Source: JAJYSO01 sp964451785 (GTDB taxonomy: Bacteria; Bacteroidota; Bacteroidia; Flavobacteriales; Flavobacteriaceae). Taken from it: 17,876 bases of DNA. Below, one piece after another: positions 14,979 to 17,876 of this stretch. A program made the translations under genes and the position numbers. The stretch is taken from positions 1 through 17,876 of the forward strand of contig CAYVJG010000046.1 in assembly GCA_964451785.1 (NCBI GenBank). Direction: 5' to 3'. Every line of letters starts with the position of its first letter. Position 1 is the stretch's first letter. Under the pieces are notes generated by a model, which saw nothing but the letters and a program-made list of their open reading frames with translations, made no database searches and was not told the origin of the DNA.

Positions 14979-15607
14979 AACTGAAGTTTCGGAGGAAGGT
15001 AATAAATGAGAAGTTAAGAGATTATGTATTTGGATGTATGGAATTATATGTTTGATAATCAAGTGTATACTTCAATTTGTAATTGATAATAACCTGTACA
15101 TTCCCTTTGATGTTGAACGCCCTTCGGGGTTCAGTAGGGTGAGTCTATCTTACCCCGTACTGCACTACGTTTGTACAGGGTTAATCACATTAAAGGCCTT
15201 CGTCTTTTTATACGAAAATGAAAATCTTTATAGACTGAAAACTAATTCCTTTAATTGGTTATACCGTATGTTTACAATTAAATAGATCAGCAAAGCTAAA
15301 AGCTGAAGCTGGTCTATATTATACCAATTAGAATTATTTTTTAGCCCGATTTATAATATTTTTTGTAGGTATAATGCCGTGGGTAACAAATTAATAGTAC
15401 AATGAGACTGCTGTCGAAATTGGACTATATAATTTGTCCATACGGTATTAAAGCATACTTCTGTTTATAGTTATAACCCAACCATGTAATGGTTGAAATA
15501 TGATTAACCCCGAGTGTAACTCGGGGCACTGAGATTACTGTACCTTACAGAACTACGAAGTAGTTCAACAATAAAGATCGAGGTAGAATAATTCCGAAAC
15601 TTGAGTT
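14979..15607 (+). mobile_element. Complete intergenic element, copy B (629 bp, MITE-like)
   Basis: The ends are AACTGAAGTTTCGG (14979-14992) and CCGAAACTTGAGTT (15594-15607), inverted with one mismatch. A target duplication is not clear. There is no transposase or coding sequence. The element keeps all copy A hairpins: GAAC-CCC/UUCG/GGG-GUUC (15115-15132), AGTAGGGTGAG with CTTACCC-TACT (15133-15161), AAAGGC-CTTC-GTCTTT plus T-run (15192-15209), AACCAT/ATGGTT (15480-15494), CCCCGAGT/ACTCGGGG (15508-15526) and GAACTACGAAGTAGTTC (15550-15566). AACC-TGTACA (15091-15100) pairs with TGTACAGGGTT around the first two hairpins. Central parts not in copy A include a nested hairpin (15283-15316; TAGA/TCTA, CAGC/GCTG, AGCT/AGCT). 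It fills the divergent gap between the quinone oxidoreductase and porin genes without covering either promoter. Confidence 0.8.
15060..15209 (+). ncRNA. Candidate small RNA inside element copy B (about 150 nt)
   Basis: This is the counterpart of the candidate in copy A. The -7-like box TATGTTTG (15047-15054) is conserved, though the -33 region is weaker: TTA replaces TTG, and a nearer TTTG is only 14 nt away. The transcript would contain the long AACC-TGTACA stem enclosing two hairpins and end at the terminator-like AAAGGC/GTCTTT with its T-run. Relative to copy A, an A-U pair becomes G-U, a G-U becomes G-C, and the terminator stem changes on both sides while still pairing. Confidence 0.4.
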
Positions 15608-15696
15608 AATGAGACTTTACTATCGTTAAGGGTATACGGAGACCGATTTTAGCATTAGTGAGCTAAGCGAAACTCTTAATACAACTACAATACCGC

Positions 15697-15725
15697 TTTG
15701 CTTTCAGTAAAAAATGATATTTTTG
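15697..15725 (+). promoter_or_regulatory. Promoter of the putative porin gene
   Basis: TTTG (15697-15700), a 17-nt spacer and TATTTTTG (15718-15725) fit the Bacteroidetes TTTG-N17-TAnnTTTG consensus exactly. The -7 box ends 18 bp before the porin ATG. The promoter lies 90 bp beyond the right end of element copy B, so it belongs to the gene and not the element. Confidence 0.75.
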
Positions 15726-15743
15726 CCCTAGTTATTCGAGATA

Positions 15744-17717
15744 ATGAAAAAAATAATCATCGCATTCATAGCAATATTAAGCGTTCTGACAACCCAGGCA
15801 CAAGTTCATCAACTTCGGGGCAATGGGCTTCGCTTAGGTGGAAATGGGACACAAATTAATCAAGATGACCAACAAACCGTCATTGATAATCGTCCTAAAC
15901 CACCTATTACTGATTATGCTATTATCTCTGTTAAAGGCGATACGACACATGTTGATACAACTTTGGCTATATATAAGGACTATCGCTTTAACTACCTGCG
16001 AAAAGATAATTTTGAACTCTTGCCCTTTTCTAATGTAGGCCAATCCTATACACAACTCGGGCGCTCTTTTGACGAGGTTTATGTCATGCCTAAATTTGGC
16101 GCGCGTTCAGCTCATTTTGCTTATCTTGATGTCGATGACATTCAGTATTATCATGTGCCAACTCCGTGGACAGAATTGCTTTTTAAAACTACCTTTGAAC
16201 AAGGCCAACTTCTCGATGCCTTTTTTACCTCTAATCTCAGTCCGCAATTCAACTTTTCTGTAGCTTACAAAGGCTTGCATTCCCTAGGAAAATACCGCCA
16301 TTTGATGACCAGTCAAGGGAGTTTTAGAACCACAGCTAGCTACCGCTCCAAAAATAAACGCTACCAACTCAACGCACATTTTGTATCACAAGATTTGTCA
16401 GCGCAACAAAATGGAGGACTCACTGATTTGTCTAATCGACAATTTGGGTCGGCAAGTGGAGAATACAGCGATCGTGCCGTATTAGATGTAAAATTCGAAG
16501 ACGCTGAAGGCTTCTTGCTCGCTAAACGTTTCTTTGTTAAACACCATTACAATTTGGTTCAAGGCGATTCCACCGGAAATAATCAACTCCGTTTAGGACA
16601 CATCTTTAATTTTTCAGATCAAGAATATACCTATACACAAGGTAAGGCCTATGCGCTATTTGGTACAACTTACCAAAATAGCAACCTTAACGATTTAACC
16701 GAATTCCAAGAACTCGATAACACGGTTTATGCGCAATACCAAAATAATATTTTAGGACAATTGCGTTTCGGACTTCGGCATTCACATTACAATTACGGTT
16801 ATAAACGCAAACTATACTTGCAAAACAGCGTCATACCAAACCGTCTTGAAGGCAATGTCGTAACGCTAACTGCCGCTTACCAAAAGCAAATCGGAGGCTT
16901 CCAATTACGCGGCGAAGCTATGCTTAATACCGTAGGTGATTTTGATGGCAACTACCTCAAAGCCACCGCAAGCTATGCTTTAGATTCTGTAAATTATGTT
17001 GAAGCTAGCGCTCTTACTAATTCGCACGCCCCAAATTATAATTTCCTCCTTTACCAAAGCGATTATAAAAATTACAATTGGGCAACAGATTTTGAAAATG
17101 TGCAAAAACAACAACTCAAATTTGCCTTACACGCCCCAAAATTGGTCAATCTCGAAGCCAGTTACACCCGCTTACACAATTATGCCTACTTTGGACTCCG
17201 TGATAACCCTGATCCCACAGCAGCGGCCGACACCTTAATTACCCCTTATCAATATGACGGTGATGTAAGTTATGTTAAACTTAAAGCCAATAAAGAATTT
17301 ATTTTTGGGAAACACTTCGCGTTCAACAACACCTTGATGTATCAAAATGTGCTCGATGGCAAAGATGTCTTCAAGGTTTCTCCATTTGTGACACGCAACA
17401 CCATTTACTTTAAGGATTATTGGTTTCAAAACAACCTCTACTTGCAAACCGGATTTACCTTTAACTACTTTGGCTCATTCTACGCCGATGGCTATGACCC
17501 CGTGATGGCAGAATATTATGTGCAAAACAAACAAGAACTCGAAGGCTTTACACGATTAGACTTTTTCTTTAATGCCAAAATTCGCACAGCGCGCCTGTTT
17601 TTTAAAGTCGAAAACCTAACCACTCTAATTGACGGCAACGGTCATTACGCCGCTCCCTATCAACCTTACCGAGATTGGTCCATCCGCTTCGGAATGGTGT
17701 GGGACTTTTTCCTTTAA
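15744..17717 (+). CDS. Putative porin, outer-membrane beta-barrel (657 aa)
   Basis: The ATG gives MKKIIIAFIAILSVLTTQAQ, a Sec signal peptide with cleavage after TQA. The mature protein starts with a Gly/Asn/Gln-rich linker and a stretch typical of the Bacteroidetes putative-porin family (Porin_10): PPITDYAIISVKGDTTHVDTTLAIYKDYRFNYLRKDNFELLPFSNVGQSY. The rest consists of alternating amphipathic strands (for example HLMTSQGSFRTTASYRSKNKRYQLNAHFVSQ, LRFGLRHSHYNYGY, HFAFNNTLMYQNVLDG). It ends RDWSIRFGMVWDFFL, an aromatic-rich last strand as expected for outer-membrane assembly. Function is inferred from fold; the substrate is unknown. It is the only plus-strand gene and is monocistronic, with its own consensus promoter and a strong terminator. 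Its codons look richer in C-ending forms than those of the glycan genes, by eye only. Confidence 0.87.
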   Translation: MKKIIIAFIAILSVLTTQAQVHQLRGNGLRLGGNGTQINQDDQQTVIDNRPKPPITDYAIISVKGDTTHVDTTLAIYKDYRFNYLRKDNFELLPFSNVGQSYTQLGRSFDEVYVMPKFGARSAHFAYLDVDDIQYYHVPTPWTELLFKTTFEQGQLLDAFFTSNLSPQFNFSVAYKGLHSLGKYRHLMTSQGSFRTTASYRSKNKRYQLNAHFVSQDLSAQQNGGLTDLSNRQFGSASGEYSDRAVLDVKFEDAEGFLLAKRFFVKHHYNLVQGDSTGNNQLRLGHIFNFSDQEYTYTQGKAYALFGTTYQNSNLNDLTEFQELDNTVYAQYQNNILGQLRFGLRHSHYNYGYKRKLYLQNSVIPNRLEGNVVTLTAAYQKQIGGFQLRGEAMLNTVGDFDGNYLKATASYALDSVNYVEASALTNSHAPNYNFLLYQSDYKNYNWATDFENVQKQQLKFALHAPKLVNLEASYTRLHNYAYFGLRDNPDPTAAADTLITPYQYDGDVSYVKLKANKEFIFGKHFAFNNTLMYQNVLDGKDVFKVSPFVTRNTIYFKDYWFQNNLYLQTGFTFNYFGSFYADGYDPVMAEYYVQNKQELEGFTRLDFFFNAKIRTARLFFKVENLTTLIDGNGHYAAPYQPYRDWSIRFGMVWDFFL

Positions 17718-17730
17718 TAGCAACAAACAC

Positions 17731-17757
17731 AAAGACCTTTATACGAAGGTCTTTTTT
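17731..17757 (+). terminator. Intrinsic terminator of the porin gene
   Basis: AAAGACCTT pairs perfectly with AAGGTCTTT around a six-base loop and continues into a T-run to 17757. It starts 13 bp after the porin stop codon. Confidence 0.92.
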
Positions 17758-17791
17758 ATGCCCTTTATTTAGACGTGCCCCGGCATTGCAG

Positions 17792-17819
17792 GTAGCGATG
17801 CACGGCCGTGCATCGCTAC
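17792..17819. repeat. Perfect 28-bp GC-rich palindrome
   Basis: GTAGCGATGCACGG is followed immediately by its exact reverse complement. It is GC-rich in AT-rich surroundings and preceded by a smaller TGCC-CC-GGCA inverted repeat (17777-17786). It resembles dispersed palindromic intergenic repeats (REP-like), but only one copy is in this window. It is not followed by a T-tract, so it is not a typical terminator. Confidence 0.75.
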
Positions 17820-17854
17820 TTAATCCCTCACGCAAAAGAAAAAGGAAACCTCTT

Positions 17855-17876
17855 AAACCTCCAAGGTTTTTGAAAC
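17855..17876. terminator. Possible terminator hairpin cut by the window edge
   Basis: AAACC and GGTTT (17855-17869) pair across a five-base TCCAA loop with extra T residues. The sequence reads like the first half of a longer inverted repeat whose other half would lie outside the window, possibly ending a convergent gene. Confidence 0.3.

Overview
The window looks like a chromosomal segment of a Flavobacteriaceae-type Bacteroidetes bacterium. The evidence is a SusC/SusD pair with a DUF3823 lipoprotein, the phylum-specific promoter pattern (TTG, then about 17-20 nt, then TAnnTTTG), lipobox proteins, a Bacteroidetes putative porin and AT-rich intergenic DNA. No genus can be named from the sequence alone. 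No tRNA, rRNA, CRISPR array or transposase gene was seen.

Layout, left to right. Positions 1-1470 (all minus strand) hold a truncated intergenic repeat at the edge, a secreted SUMF1-fold protein without an evident catalytic cysteine pair, a decayed repeat copy, and the terminator of a glutathione peroxidase gene. Positions 1470-9581 (minus) hold the peroxidase gene and a glycan-uptake locus: SusC transporter, SusD lipoprotein and DUF3823 lipoprotein in one tight operon, preceded by a Tat-exported GH125 exo-alpha-mannosidase. Positions 9582-12293 hold a terminator, a complete 486-bp repeat element, a secreted GH123/DUF4091 glycosidase, and an intergenic island that may encode an RNA. Positions 12294-14876 (minus) are a housekeeping operon: quinone oxidoreductase, ArsR-like regulator, ribonuclease HII and a small membrane protein. 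Positions 14877-15743 are a divergent promoter region holding a second complete element of 629 bp. Positions 15744-17717 (plus) encode an outer-membrane putative porin, followed by a strong terminator and a perfect 28-bp palindrome.

The glycan genes can be read as one system. The SusC/SusD complex would bind and import oligosaccharide across the outer membrane. GH125 would trim terminal alpha-1,6-mannose. The GH123-like enzyme would remove beta-linked N-acetylgalactosamine or a related sugar. Hairpin terminators split the run into separate transcripts: GH123 | GH125 | SusC-SusD-DUF3823 | peroxidase. No hybrid two-component, ECF sigma or LacI-type regulator of this locus is visible in the window.

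The main unexplained signal is a family of non-coding, inverted-repeat-bounded elements. There are two complete copies (9717-10202 and 14979-15607), one cut by the window edge (1-112) and one decayed (about 1213-1345). The complete copies share a TAnnTTTG promoter-like box, several hairpins whose sequence differences keep base pairing, and an intrinsic-terminator-like hairpin. Together these outline an RNA of about 150 nt followed by a second structured module. The differences between copies do not preserve any protein. They look like a MITE-like mobile element that carries a small RNA.
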